Counted from the stretch's first letter, positions 48,354 through 57,512 are shown. The stretch: DNA of 64,000 nucleotides from Bacteroidota bacterium (GCA_016711505.1 JADJSV010000002.1:1-64000), one strand, 5' to 3'. Notes: generated by a model from the sequence alone, not told the origin. Numbers and translations: made by a program.

Positions 48354-50906
48354 ATGAAAATTATTTCACATAAACTTTCGCTGTTATCAGCAATACTGTT
48401 TCTAACCTTTAATTCAGCCATTGCCCAAAATCTGTCTTGGCAGAATCCCCTGCCTCAGGGAAATAACTTAAGCTCTGTTTATTTTCCAAATGCAACCACA
48501 GGTTATATAGTAGGCGATGCCGGAACAATTCTGAAAACAACCGATGCCGGAACCAGTTGGACAACACAAATCAGCGGAACGTTTAATGGTTTAACGTCGG
48601 TGTGTTTTATCGGTGTTGACACAGGTTATGCAATCGGCGGATCTTCAACGATACTTAAAACTACCGATGGCGGAAGTACATGGATTCTACAAGCAGGTGG
48701 CTTGCCACTTTTAACTTCTGTATTTTTTACGAATGCGAATATTGGGTATGCAGTTGGGGGTAGTGGTAGTACCGGGAAGATTCTGAAAACTACAGATGGT
48801 GGAATTAACTGGACAATTCAGCCAAGCGGATCACATTATTTTTACAGTTCAGTTTTTTTCTGCAATGATACAGTAGGTTATGTAGCAGGATATGGAAGAG
48901 ATATTTTAAAAACTACCGATGGTGGCCTCAACTGGATTCTCCAGACGAGTGGAGCAGTAGATGATCTGCAATCAATATTTTTTACTGATTCCGAACATGG
49001 TTTTGCGAGTGAATATGGAAGAATTGTTAAGACGATTGATGGCGGAGCAACATGGACTCCTTATACTATTTTTACATCTTATGAATTGTATTCAATTTAT
49101 TTCACGGATAGTGTTACCGGGTATGTCGTTGGTCGCTCAGGAAAAATATTGAAAACAACTGATGCCGGTGCAAGCTGGGGATTTTTAACAAGTGGAACCA
49201 ATATAGATTTAAAGTCGGTATATTTTACTGATGCAAATACCGGTTATGCTGTAGGTGAAAGCGGATTGATCCTTAAAACAATTGATGCAGGTGCGAACTG
49301 GATACCGTTCATCAGCGTTGATCATTTTACATATTTAAATTCCATTTGCTTTCCTGAAACTTGCACCGGATATGCTGTTGGAAGAACAGGAAAAATTTTC
49401 AAAACAAGCAATGGCGGTGCAGAATGGAATTCACAGAATAGTGGGTTGACAACCTCATTAACTTCAGTTTATTTTACATCTGGAGATACCGGATATGTTG
49501 TAAGTGATAATGGACAGATCAGTAAAACGACTGATGGCGGAATAAACTGGTCTCCATTAAATAGTGGAACAACAGTTGATTTAAATTCAGTTTATTTTCC
49601 TGATGCGAATACAGGTTATGCAGTTGGAAATAGCGATACAATTCTTAAAACAACCAATGGCGGTACAAGCTGGAGTCTCCAAGAAAGTAATGCTAGTCAA
49701 ATGTTGCGTTCGGTTCATTTTGTTGATGCCGATACCGGTTATGCTGTAGGTACTTCCGGCAGATTGATAAAGACAACTGATGGTGGAACCAACTGGAATA
49801 TTTTATGGAGTACAACTTCTCTTGATCTGAATGCAGTTTATTTCCCTTCTGCAACAACCGGATACGTGGCAGGTGTATCAGGACAAATTCTGAAAACAAT
49901 CAATAACGGAGCTAGCTGGACGCTGCAGACAAGTAATATAAATGTCGTAGTGAAATCGCTTTATTTTACCAATGACAGTGTCGGCTATGCAGTCGGCCAT
50001 GACTACCAGCACTATGGAAAAATTTACAGGACTATGGATGGTGGTACAAGCTGGAGTGTACAGACGATCTCACTTGAGCATGATCTGAATTCGGTTTGTT
50101 TTGCTGATGAAAAAACAGTTTATATAGCAGGTGGTAATGGTGCAATATTAAAATCAATTGCCGGAGCGAATTCGCAGATCAGCAATATTGCTTTATGTGA
50201 AGGCGATTCATTGACTCTTACCGCATCATCAATTCCCGGAATTAATTATTCATGGTCAGGACCAAACGGATTTAATTCACTTCAGCAAAATCCGGTTGTG
50301 AGTACCAATTCGACAACAGCATTGAACGGAATATATTATGTAACAGCGACAATCAACGCATGTACAAATCTGAACGAAATGACAATCGTAGATGTAAATT
50401 TGATTCCTGCTGCAGTTGCTTCCAATAACGGACCTGTAATGGAAGATTCAACATTGTCACTTTCAGCTTCCACAATAGCGGATGCAACGTATGCATGGAC
50501 AGGGCCCGGTGGCTTTACATCTTCCTTACAGAATCCTCTTGTAAGTACGACAGCAACTTTAGCTATGTCAGGTTATTATTATCTGACAGTTACTGCTAAT
50601 GGATGTTCAGGTATGGATAGCACTTTAGTTGTAATTAATCCGGGTGTTGGAATAATTGAAACAGGAGAAGGCCAAACAGAATTCATTATTTTCCCTAATC
50701 CGGCATCTGAATGGGTTTCAATTGAAAATGTGGAAAAGCAAAGAATGCATGTTCGATTCTATAATATGATTGGCGAATGCGTCTTGAATATTGAATTGAA
50801 TAGTGGTGCGAATAAAGTTGACATCAGTAGTTTGTCAAATGGGGTTTATGTAGTAAGTCTTCAAACTGAAAACCGGACAGCTTATCGGAAAATTTGTAAG
50901 CAGTAG
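48354..50906 (+). CDS. secreted YCF48-like repeat protein with T9SS sorting domain
   Basis: 850 residues. After a signal peptide (SAIAQ), about fourteen blades of roughly 43 residues run to residue 600, each with the pattern SVYFTDANTGYAVGxxGxILKT followed by TDGGTNW, the YCF48/BNR beta-propeller motif. Two Ig/PKD-like domains follow (SLTLTASSIPGINYSWSGPN; STLSLSASTIADATYAWTGP), then a T9SS sorting domain from IFPNPASEWVSIEN to YRKICKQ. Fourteen blades suggest two seven-bladed propellers. Such proteins are common T9SS cargo, probably adhesins or binding proteins; the ligand is unknown. The high repeat identity suggests recent internal duplication. Confidence 0.88.
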   Translation: MKIISHKLSLLSAILFLTFNSAIAQNLSWQNPLPQGNNLSSVYFPNATTGYIVGDAGTILKTTDAGTSWTTQISGTFNGLTSVCFIGVDTGYAIGGSSTILKTTDGGSTWILQAGGLPLLTSVFFTNANIGYAVGGSGSTGKILKTTDGGINWTIQPSGSHYFYSSVFFCNDTVGYVAGYGRDILKTTDGGLNWILQTSGAVDDLQSIFFTDSEHGFASEYGRIVKTIDGGATWTPYTIFTSYELYSIYFTDSVTGYVVGRSGKILKTTDAGASWGFLTSGTNIDLKSVYFTDANTGYAVGESGLILKTIDAGANWIPFISVDHFTYLNSICFPETCTGYAVGRTGKIFKTSNGGAEWNSQNSGLTTSLTSVYFTSGDTGYVVSDNGQISKTTDGGINWSPLNSGTTVDLNSVYFPDANTGYAVGNSDTILKTTNGGTSWSLQESNASQMLRSVHFVDADTGYAVGTSGRLIKTTDGGTNWNILWSTTSLDLNAVYFPSATTGYVAGVSGQILKTINNGASWTLQTSNINVVVKSLYFTNDSVGYAVGHDYQHYGKIYRTMDGGTSWSVQTISLEHDLNSVCFADEKTVYIAGGNGAILKSIAGANSQISNIALCEGDSLTLTASSIPGINYSWSGPNGFNSLQQNPVVSTNSTTALNGIYYVTATINACTNLNEMTIVDVNLIPAAVASNNGPVMEDSTLSLSASTIADATYAWTGPGGFTSSLQNPLVSTTATLAMSGYYYLTVTANGCSGMDSTLVVINPGVGIIETGEGQTEFIIFPNPASEWVSIENVEKQRMHVRFYNMIGECVLNIELNSGANKVDISSLSNGVYVVSLQTENRTAYRKICKQ

Positions 50907-50928
50907 TTTTTGGTAAGCGGAAATTCTT

Positions 50929-51625
50929 TCCCGCAGATTGCCGCCGATTTCCGCCGAAAAAAACGCAGATAAATACTCATATAAGATAATTCTATACTTG
51001 CATTTAAAGAATCGCAAGATCTGCGAATTTATCTGCGCCTTTTCTGTGGCAATCTGCGGGAAAGAACACACAGCGCATCCATTTAACATTTCATCTCGAA
51101 GAGATCTCTGCGGATTTTCTGCGTACTCTGCGCAATCTGCGGGAGAAAAATTTGGGTTATTATTTCCCGCAGATTCCGCAGATGAAGGCGCAGATAAATT
51201 CGCAGATCGGGCCTAGTCAGAATTCAAGTTATAAGCAATTTATCTTGACGATATTTGTATTATATAGTCTAAACTTGCAAATTAAGAAACACAAATCTGC
51301 GATTTCATCCGCGTCCTTTTCTGCGGCAATCTGCGGGAAAGAACACACAGCGCATCCATTTAACATTTCATCTCGAAGAGATCTCTGCGGATTTTCTGCG
51401 TACTCTGCGCAATCTGCGGGAGAAAAATTTGGGTTATTATTTCCCGCAGATTCCGCAGATGAAGGCGCAGATAAATTCGCAGATCGGGCCTCGTCAGATT
51501 TCAAGTTATAAGCAATTTATCTTGACTATATTTTTTTATATAAAAATTATAAACTTGCAAATTAAGAAACACAAAATCTGCGATTTCATCTGCGCCTTTT
51601 CTGCGGCAATCTGCGGGAAAGAACA
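50929..51625. repeat. CTGCGG-family cluster with tandem 277-bp duplication
   Basis: A unit of 277 bp is repeated in tandem: AAAGAACACACAGCGCATCC starts at 51061 and at 51338, with a third partial start at 51618. Each unit has a TCTCGAAGAGATCTCTGCGG block and a CCCGCAGATTCCGCAGATGA block, which pair with each other and with neighbouring units. Open frames here are only translations of the repeat. It fills the 806-bp gap between two genes of the same direction. Confidence 0.8.
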
Positions 51626-51712
51626 CACAGCACTTTACTGCTTTAAAATTATGCACTTCAACCAATATTTACTAGTTTAACCGACTAAATCCATTTCTAA
51701 TTAAATTCAACT

Positions 51713-52699
51713 ATGACGAAATTTATATTTGCTGTTTTATTAATTCTTACAACACCTGCAATTTCTTTTTGTCAGGATACGACAAAGTCTTTACCAATAT
51801 TTCAATTTGTTGATGAGATTCCTGAATTTCCCGGTGGTGAAGATGCTTTGATGGATTATCTTTCTAACAATATTCGTTATCCTCAGAAAGCAGCTGATAA
51901 GGGAATTTCCGGAAGGGTATACATATCATTCGTTATAGATACCAATGGTAATGTGGTTAAGGAAAAGGTACTCAGAGGAATTGATGAACTCAATGAAGAA
52001 GCATTAAGAGTCGTAAAGTCTATGCCACAATGGAAACCGGGAAAGAATCATAGAATGGCTGCGCAAGTACAATATAATCTACCCATTGTATTCAATCTGT
52101 CAAAAAGAAATCCTTCCAAACCCGATGCTAATAGCAAATTCAATTCTTACATGAGCATAGGAAAGGAATATACTCAAGCAGGTAATTATGAATTGGCTAT
52201 TGTATACTTTACTAAAGCAATTAAAGAAAATAATATTTCTCCTGAACCGTATTTTCACAGAGCTTCTAACTTCAATGAACTGGGATTTATAAATGCTGCC
52301 TGTAGCGATTGGCGTAAAGCAAAGGATCTGGGAAGTCTTGATATAGATAGTACCAATTTGAATAAGTGTTTCCTGGATGAATTACAAAATCATTTTCAAA
52401 CGCAATTTCAATTTATGGAGGATGATGATGCCGGACTTATCAAGTACTTGAATGATAATCTGGCATATCCGGAATTAGCAAAATCAAATCATATTCAAGG
52501 GACTGTGAAAGTACTGGTGAGTGTTGATAGTTTAGGAAAATTGACAGGAGCTAAAGTTTACAGGGGAATAGGTGGGGGTTGCGATGAAGAAGCACTACGC
52601 CTGATCCGATCAATTAAACAATGGAAACCGGCTTACAAAGAAGGAATAGCGGTCGCTTCTGAGGCTTTTGTGCCAATAAGATTCAGATTGCATAGGTAA
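51713..52699 (+). CDS. TonB C-terminal domain protein with central TPR
   Basis: 328 residues. After a signal peptide (AISFCQ), a TonB C-terminal-like domain (residues about 37-125: EIPEFPGGEDALMDYLSNNI, YPQKAADKGISGRVYISFVI, MPQWKPGK), then a TPR unit (about 140-205), then a second TonB-like domain (about 232-328: GLIKYLNDNLAYPELAKSNH, IQGTVKVLVSVDSLGKLTGA, IKQWKPAYKEG). There is no N-terminal membrane anchor or proline-rich arm, so it is not a classical TonB; this double-domain form is common in Bacteroidota periplasm and may interact with outer-membrane receptors. The exact role is unknown. Confidence 0.8.
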   Translation: MTKFIFAVLLILTTPAISFCQDTTKSLPIFQFVDEIPEFPGGEDALMDYLSNNIRYPQKAADKGISGRVYISFVIDTNGNVVKEKVLRGIDELNEEALRVVKSMPQWKPGKNHRMAAQVQYNLPIVFNLSKRNPSKPDANSKFNSYMSIGKEYTQAGNYELAIVYFTKAIKENNISPEPYFHRASNFNELGFINAACSDWRKAKDLGSLDIDSTNLNKCFLDELQNHFQTQFQFMEDDDAGLIKYLNDNLAYPELAKSNHIQGTVKVLVSVDSLGKLTGAKVYRGIGGGCDEEALRLIRSIKQWKPAYKEGIAVASEAFVPIRFRLHR

Positions 52700-52859
52700 T
52701 ATTCCGGATATTGAAAGAAAATAATTGTTTACTTATATGCCCATAAGATTCTAAGAAAACATACTTTACTCCTGTAATTGGGTAAGTTGGTCATATGAGT
52801 TTCCCATTTTCATAAAGCATAGATTTTGCAATATTCTGTTAGAATAAAACCTGACAGAA

Positions 52860-53546
52860 ATGATACTATTACTCCAGTTAACGAGAGGAGCAGTTACCAA
52901 GCGGAAAAAATTCCTCAAAAAGTTTTTATACTATTTTAAGAATGGCTTTGAAGACGAAACATATATAGCGTGGGAAAGAAAATATAAAGAAGACGCTCAT
53001 TTGAAATTTAATGAAGTCTTAGGAAAGAAAAATTTCTCTAAACTTCTTAAACTAAAAAATTACAAAGCGATTGTACAATATGCAGTACAGATTGAGTCAA
53101 GAACCAATCTTTTATTTTCATTTGAAAAAATGGCCTTACGTGATGCAGTGAAATCCGAAGAAGCGGCAAAGATGTTTGCACTTGGCTTGTTCAATTATAT
53201 TTATGGTAGCCAGGCACTGAAAGAAAGGTTTGAAGCATTTGTTGAAGTCGTTCAAAAACTTCCAAGAAAGCAGACCCGTGTTTTAACGTGGCCACTGGTA
53301 ACGGTATTTGGTTTTATCGGGAATCCGAATGAATTCATTTTCCTTAAACCTCGTGTCACGCAAATGGCAGCATTGAAATATGGTTTTGATTTTCAATACA
53401 AATCAAAACCTAATTGGAGTACTTATAAAAGCATGCTGGATTTTGCAGAGCAAGTCAGAAAGGATACTAAGTCAATGAAGCCGAAAGATAATATCGATAT
53501 TCAGTCGTTTATCTGGGTGACAGGCTCGGATGAGTATGAGGATTAA
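52860..53546 (+). CDS. hypothetical protein
   Basis: I do not recognise this 228-residue protein. It is basic and mostly alpha-helical, without signal peptide or clear membrane segment. Notable stretches are MALRDAVKSEEAAKMFALGL, FNYIYGSQALKERFEAFVEV, RKQTRVLTWPLVTVFGFIGN and LKPRVTQMAALKYGFDF. Its frame is clean and its base composition matches its neighbours, so it is likely a real gene. The basic, helical character could suit nucleic-acid binding, but there is no motif to prove it. Confidence 0.6.
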   Translation: MILLLQLTRGAVTKRKKFLKKFLYYFKNGFEDETYIAWERKYKEDAHLKFNEVLGKKNFSKLLKLKNYKAIVQYAVQIESRTNLLFSFEKMALRDAVKSEEAAKMFALGLFNYIYGSQALKERFEAFVEVVQKLPRKQTRVLTWPLVTVFGFIGNPNEFIFLKPRVTQMAALKYGFDFQYKSKPNWSTYKSMLDFAEQVRKDTKSMKPKDNIDIQSFIWVTGSDEYED

Positions 53547-53583
53547 TTTATTTGCTATATGATTTTAAGGCGGGTTGAATATT

Positions 53584-53742
53584 TTCCCGCAGATCTCGCG
53601 GAACTCGCAGATTCTTCGCAGAATATTTTATTTTTCTGCGGGATCTGCGGGATCTGCGGGAGAAAAATATTTGCCTTAAAATTTTCCCGCAGATCTCGGA
53701 ATTCGCAGATTCTTCACAGATTATTTTCTGTGGCACATAATT
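53584..53742. repeat. CTGCGG-family repeat cluster
   Basis: Two TTTTCCCGCAGATCTCG blocks (53583 and 53682) surround an inverted block TTCTGCGGGATCTGCGGGAT (from 53634). It stands between two genes of the same direction. Confidence 0.7.
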
Positions 53743-53776
53743 AGAGTTGTAGCCTGAATAAACAAATCCGATCAAT

Positions 53777-54214
53777 TTGAAAAATCAGAATTTAACCAAT
53801 TACAAAAAACTTTACGGACCGCATCATTTCTTCTTTTTGCCTTTAACTGCAATTATGATGATTATTGGTGTCGTGAATTATTTTACGGATGATTCGAATA
53901 GCCTGACCTGGAAACTTTTTAGTATAGTTTCGTTTGCATTGTTATATCTGGCTATTATGTTGCGCCAGCATTATGCTCTTGGAAATCAGGATAGGATCGT
54001 ACGACTGGAATTCCGGCTGCGATATTTCGAACTTTTCAATAAACGGTCAAAGCAGATCGAAGAGGTGCTTTCATTTTCTCAGATCGCTGCACTGAGATAT
54101 GCCGATGACCATCAGTTCGGAAATTTAATAGAACGGGCGGTGAAAGAAAAATTAAGTTCGAAAGAAATTCTTAAATCGATTCAGAATTGGCAGACGGATA
54201 CTATGCGATTGTAA
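53777..54214 (+). CDS. DUF6526-family membrane protein
   Basis: 145 residues with two N-terminal membrane helices (FFFLPLTAIMMIIGVVNYF and LFSIVSFALLYLAIMLRQHY) and a cytosolic helical part, DRIVRLEFRLRYFELFNKRS followed by EEVLSFSQIAALRYADDHQF. The pattern of NYKKLYGPHHFFFLPL and RLRYFELT..RS is that of DUF6526. Translation starts at a TTG (53777). Function unknown. Confidence 0.75.
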   Translation: MKNQNLTNYKKLYGPHHFFFLPLTAIMMIIGVVNYFTDDSNSLTWKLFSIVSFALLYLAIMLRQHYALGNQDRIVRLEFRLRYFELFNKRSKQIEEVLSFSQIAALRYADDHQFGNLIERAVKEKLSSKEILKSIQNWQTDTMRL

Positions 54215-54327
54215 TAATTAATCAACATACTGAGCAATTGAGCCTTTTGAATTAAGTCATTTTGAAATTGCGTTCGAAAATTTGAATCAAACATTTGTAT
54301 TGATTAAGCATTAAAACAATCAGCGCT

Positions 54328-54545
54328 AAATCTGCGAGTTCTGCGAGATCTGCGGGAGAAAAACACACAGAAATTATTTCCCGCAGATCCCGCAGATCCC
54401 GCAGATCCCGCAGATTTGGCGCAGATACTGTCAAGGTAAAATTTTCTTGCTTTGTCTGTGCAAATAATTTTGAAAATCAAAGTCCATCTCGACGAGAACT
54501 CTGCGTATTTTCTGCGAAACTCTGCGCATTTCTGCGGGAAATACT
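54328..54545. repeat. CTGCGG-family cluster with a CCCGCAGAT microsatellite
   Basis: AATCTGCGAGTTCTGCGAGA (from 54329) is followed by four perfect copies of CCCGCAGAT (54380-54415), then TTGGCGCAG, and finally by ACTCTGCGTATTTTCTGCGA and TTTCTGCGGGAAATA (about 54499-54544). The 9-bp unit is the smallest building block of the whole family and shows how it can expand by slippage. Confidence 0.7.
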
Positions 54546-54613
54546 AAGCGTAGTTCTTTAGTAGCAGTTTTTTCATATTTTAGTAAACCAAAATTACATG
54601 TTACTTCAATCCC

Positions 54614-55108
54614 ATGTCCACCGAAGGCACTAATACAAAGGCTACCTTTTTTCAAAGCCATAAAACAACAATCGCCTACAGCATCAGCTTAGCGTTACTT
54701 TTGTTGTTGTTGAAATGGCTTGAACTCCGTTTTATTATTTTCGACCATTCTTTCGAGATCTATGTTGGGGCCATTGCTGTTATTTTTACATCACTCGGAA
54801 TCTGGCTGGCACTGAAACTTTCAAAGCCAAAGGTTGAAACGGTGGTCATTGAAAAGGAAGTATACATATCCAGAAATGAAAATTTTGTGCTCAATGAAAA
54901 AATGGCCGCTGAACTTGAACTCAGCAAACGCGAATTGGAGGTTTTGTCATTAATGGCTGAAGGTTGCAGCAACCAGGAGATTGCTGCCCGCTTATTCGTT
55001 TCGTTGAGCACAGTCAAAACCCATAATCAGAATCTTTTCGAAAAACTGGATGTAAAAAGGCGGACGCAAGCCATTGAAAAGGGAAGAAGATTGAATCTTA
55101 TAGCTTAA
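54614..55108 (+). CDS. membrane-anchored LuxR-type HTH regulator
   Basis: 164 residues: two N-terminal membrane helices (about residues 20-38 and 48-68), a short linker (VETVVIEKEVYISRNENFVL) and a LuxR/GerE helix-turn-helix domain (about 98-164; LSKRELEVLSLMAEGCSNQE, IAARLFVSLSTVKTHNQNLF, EKLDVKRRTQAIEKGRRL). No receiver domain is present, so it is not a classical response regulator. It leads a three-gene run with DUF4199 and DUF1801 genes, a combination I recall from other Bacteroidota. It may sense a membrane signal. Confidence 0.85.
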   Translation: MSTEGTNTKATFFQSHKTTIAYSISLALLLLLLKWLELRFIIFDHSFEIYVGAIAVIFTSLGIWLALKLSKPKVETVVIEKEVYISRNENFVLNEKMAAELELSKRELEVLSLMAEGCSNQEIAARLFVSLSTVKTHNQNLFEKLDVKRRTQAIEKGRRLNLIA

Positions 55109-55215
55109 TTTGTCACTCTTTAGTATGAAAACAGGTTGTTAAGTCAAAAAATAGCCGAAAGTATGACCGCAAAAGTTCGAAGATGGTCCACATTTGCGCA
55201 AAAAAAATCAAACAA

Positions 55216-55752
55216 ATGAAAAAGAACATTATTATTTACGGACTTATTGCAGGAGTTGTGGTGGCTATTCCAATGCTTTTTGTCACCAATAGTATTGCCA
55301 ACGATCAAGGTGTCGTCGACTTTGACAAAGGTATGCTCATTGGTTATGCGTCAATGCTCATTGCATTTTCCCTGGTCTTTGTCGGAATCAGGAACTATCG
55401 CGACAAATACCTTGGCGGAACGATCACTTTTGGGAAAGCATTTAAAAGGGGTTTTTATATGGTGTTGATATCTTCAACGATTTATGTAATTACGTGGCTC
55501 ATCGATTTCTTTTTTTTCATTCCGGACTTTACGGGTAAATATGCAGCTCACATGCTTCAGGAACTGAAAGCCTCCGGTGCTACAGCAGCAGAGATTGAAA
55601 TCAAATCAGCCGAAATGACAAAATTCGCTGTGTTATATAAAAATCCTTTTTTCAATGCGCTGATGACATATATGGAGATCTTGCCGGTCGGATTGATAGT
55701 AACATTGATAAGTTCGTTAATTCTAAAAAGAAAACCACAAACAACAACGTGA
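55216..55752 (+). CDS. DUF4199 membrane protein
   Basis: 178 residues with four membrane helices: IIIYGLIAGVVVAIPMLFV, MLIGYASMLIAFSLVFVGIR, GFYMVLISSTIYVITWLIDF and LPVGLIVTLISSLIL. Between helices 2 and 3 stands the DUF4199 mark RNYRDKYLGGTITFGKAFKR. The ATG at 55216 (MKKNIIIYG) is preferred to one 33 bp upstream. It overlaps nothing and is followed 5 bp later by the DUF1801 gene. Its function is unknown; in Bacteroidota it often accompanies LuxR-type genes. Confidence 0.85.
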   Translation: MKKNIIIYGLIAGVVVAIPMLFVTNSIANDQGVVDFDKGMLIGYASMLIAFSLVFVGIRNYRDKYLGGTITFGKAFKRGFYMVLISSTIYVITWLIDFFFFIPDFTGKYAAHMLQELKASGATAAEIEIKSAEMTKFAVLYKNPFFNALMTYMEILPVGLIVTLISSLILKRKPQTTT

Positions 55753-55757
55753 TCATT

Positions 55758-56171
55758 ATGGCAAAAGTAGCAGTAATAAAAACAAAAGAGAATGATTCAA
55801 GTGTAGAGGATTTTATAGGCAGAGTAAAAGACGAACAGCAGCGTAAAGACAGTCTGGTCATTCTTAAATTGATGAAAAAAGTCAGTAAAGAAAAACCAAA
55901 AATGTGGGGCGCATCGATGATCGGTTTTGGAAACAAGCGATATAAAAGTCCTGCAAGCGGTCGTGAAGTGGATTGGTTCAAGATCGGTTTTTCGCCACGC
56001 AAAGCAAATCTTTCTTTGCATCTTATACTGGATATGAAAGAACATGCAGCTTTATTTAAAAAGCTTGGTAAGCATAAAGCAGGTGTTGGTTGTCTTTATA
56101 TCAATAAGCTTGATGATGTAGATTTGAATGTTTTGGAACAGTTGATTGCAGCTGCAATGAAAGGGAAGTAA
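55758..56171 (+). CDS. DUF1801-family protein
   Basis: 137 residues of the YdhG-like/DUF1801 fold: VEDFIGRVKDEQQRKDSLVI, KPKMWGASMIGFGNKRYKSP, EVDWFKIGFSPRKANLSLHL and LGKHKAGVGCLYINKLDDVD. The ATG at 55758 was chosen over a GTG 9 bp upstream. It is the third gene of the LuxR-DUF4199-DUF1801 run. The family has an iron-chaperone-like fold but no established activity. Confidence 0.85.
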   Translation: MAKVAVIKTKENDSSVEDFIGRVKDEQQRKDSLVILKLMKKVSKEKPKMWGASMIGFGNKRYKSPASGREVDWFKIGFSPRKANLSLHLILDMKEHAALFKKLGKHKAGVGCLYINKLDDVDLNVLEQLIAAAMKGK

Positions 56172-56176
56172 TATCC

Positions 56177-56249
56177 TTTAAACACAAGTCTACAAAGACC
56201 ACCGACTAATTCCGTGCTCTTTTTGTGGACTTGTGTTCTAAGTGTTTTT
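56177..56249. repeat. AACACTAAG-like hairpin (diverged)
   Basis: TTTAAACACAAGTCTACAAA pairs imperfectly with TTTTTGTGGACTTGTGTTCT around TTCCGTGCTC. It has the same layout as the AACACTAAG family with a shifted core, and follows the DUF1801 stop by a few bases, so it may act as terminator. Confidence 0.5.
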
Positions 56250-56355
56250 CATATCAACAGTTCCCATTATATCTGCATTCATAGCGAATTCACAATCAAA
56301 TCTTACTTTGTATTTACGTTTTGCTTAATTAAGGAATTTTTTAAATTGAATTTCC

Positions 56356-57429
56356 ATGAAAGAAAAGTACTCACTGAAACAATTCTGGTCTTTAGTTACT
56401 ATTATACTTTTTACTCTTGGTTGTAATGCTCAGGATAAACAAAGTGCAGGTTCGATTCTGAAAATTGATCCTTATTTCATAGAAAGTACAGATACATTTT
56501 CAGTCCATGGACCGGATCATATAGTCCGTGATCTGTTACAGGACAAGAATGGAATGTTTTGGTTTGCATCATGGCTTGGTATTATTTCGTATGATGGAAA
56601 AGTATTTACTAATCATACCTTAAAATCAGGTCTAATTCACTTTCATGTTGTTTCTGTTTTCGAAGATTCAAAAGGGAATTTATGGTTTGGAACTGCACGT
56701 GGTGGATTGTATCTGTTCGATGGTAAGGAGTTTAAACTATTTACCACAAATGATGGACTGGCAGATAATACAGTTTTGTGTTATGCAGAGGATAGGAGTG
56801 GAAGAATCTGGATGGGTACTGAACAAGGTTTAAGTTGTTATGATCGAAATGCAAAAGGCAGTAAGCCATTTACAAATTATACTACTGCACATGGACTGAA
56901 TGATAATTATGTAGGAGCTATACTTTGTGATCATTCAGGCAAATTGTGGATTGGAACAAATAAAGGGATTAACTTATTCGATGGTACTTCATTTTCTGAG
57001 TTTTCAAAATACGGAAGGTCGTTCAATAAGATAATGGCATTGCATGAAGACAAATCAGGTATGATTTGGATAGGAACATTTACCGGATTAATTCTCTTTG
57101 ATCCTCAAGCAAAGTCAGGATTTTATTTTAAAGATATTCTTATGCCTTATCTGACCTATTATTTTACTGAGGACAAGAACGGTTGTGTGTTCTTTTCGCA
57201 AAGCGAAGTAAATTCTCGTTTTGATGGATTACCAAATCAGGTATTATTTAAGTATGATCCCAATTTGAAAAGCGAAAATAAATTTACTAGAATTACTGAA
57301 AAAGATGAGAACAACGATTTCCAGATCTTTGGTAAAACTATTGATAAAAAAGGCAATCTCTGGTTTGGAACCATGCATGGACCTTGCAGATATGATGGAT
57401 CAAAATTTACCTATTTTTTAAAAAAATGA
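56356..57429 (+). CDS. Reg_prop beta-propeller lipoprotein
   Basis: 357 residues. The signal has a lipobox LFTLGC (C near residue 22), so the protein is probably a lipoprotein. Six or seven two-component-regulator propeller repeats follow: DLLQDKNGMFWFASWLGIIS, EDSKGNLWFGTARGGLYLFD, EDRSGRIWMGTEQGLSCYD, CDHSGKLWIGTNKGINLFD, EDKSGMIWIGTFTGLILFD, and KKGNLWFGTMHGPCRYDGSK. This is the sensor half of hybrid two-component systems, standing alone here with no kinase attached. It may bind glycans or serve as a surface sensor. Confidence 0.85.
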   Translation: MKEKYSLKQFWSLVTIILFTLGCNAQDKQSAGSILKIDPYFIESTDTFSVHGPDHIVRDLLQDKNGMFWFASWLGIISYDGKVFTNHTLKSGLIHFHVVSVFEDSKGNLWFGTARGGLYLFDGKEFKLFTTNDGLADNTVLCYAEDRSGRIWMGTEQGLSCYDRNAKGSKPFTNYTTAHGLNDNYVGAILCDHSGKLWIGTNKGINLFDGTSFSEFSKYGRSFNKIMALHEDKSGMIWIGTFTGLILFDPQAKSGFYFKDILMPYLTYYFTEDKNGCVFFSQSEVNSRFDGLPNQVLFKYDPNLKSENKFTRITEKDENNDFQIFGKTIDKKGNLWFGTMHGPCRYDGSKFTYFLKK

Positions 57430-57512
57430 AAATAAATTTATCGAAGTTGTCAAAGTTAGAGTGGCATATTCTTTTCTTTGTAAAATATAATATTATTTAA
57501 TTTATCTATACA

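Noticed and set aside
50835..51680. Several 80-120 residue open frames on both strands
   Set aside because: They are translations of the CTGCGG repeats, overlap one another on both strands and have no domain or start signal.
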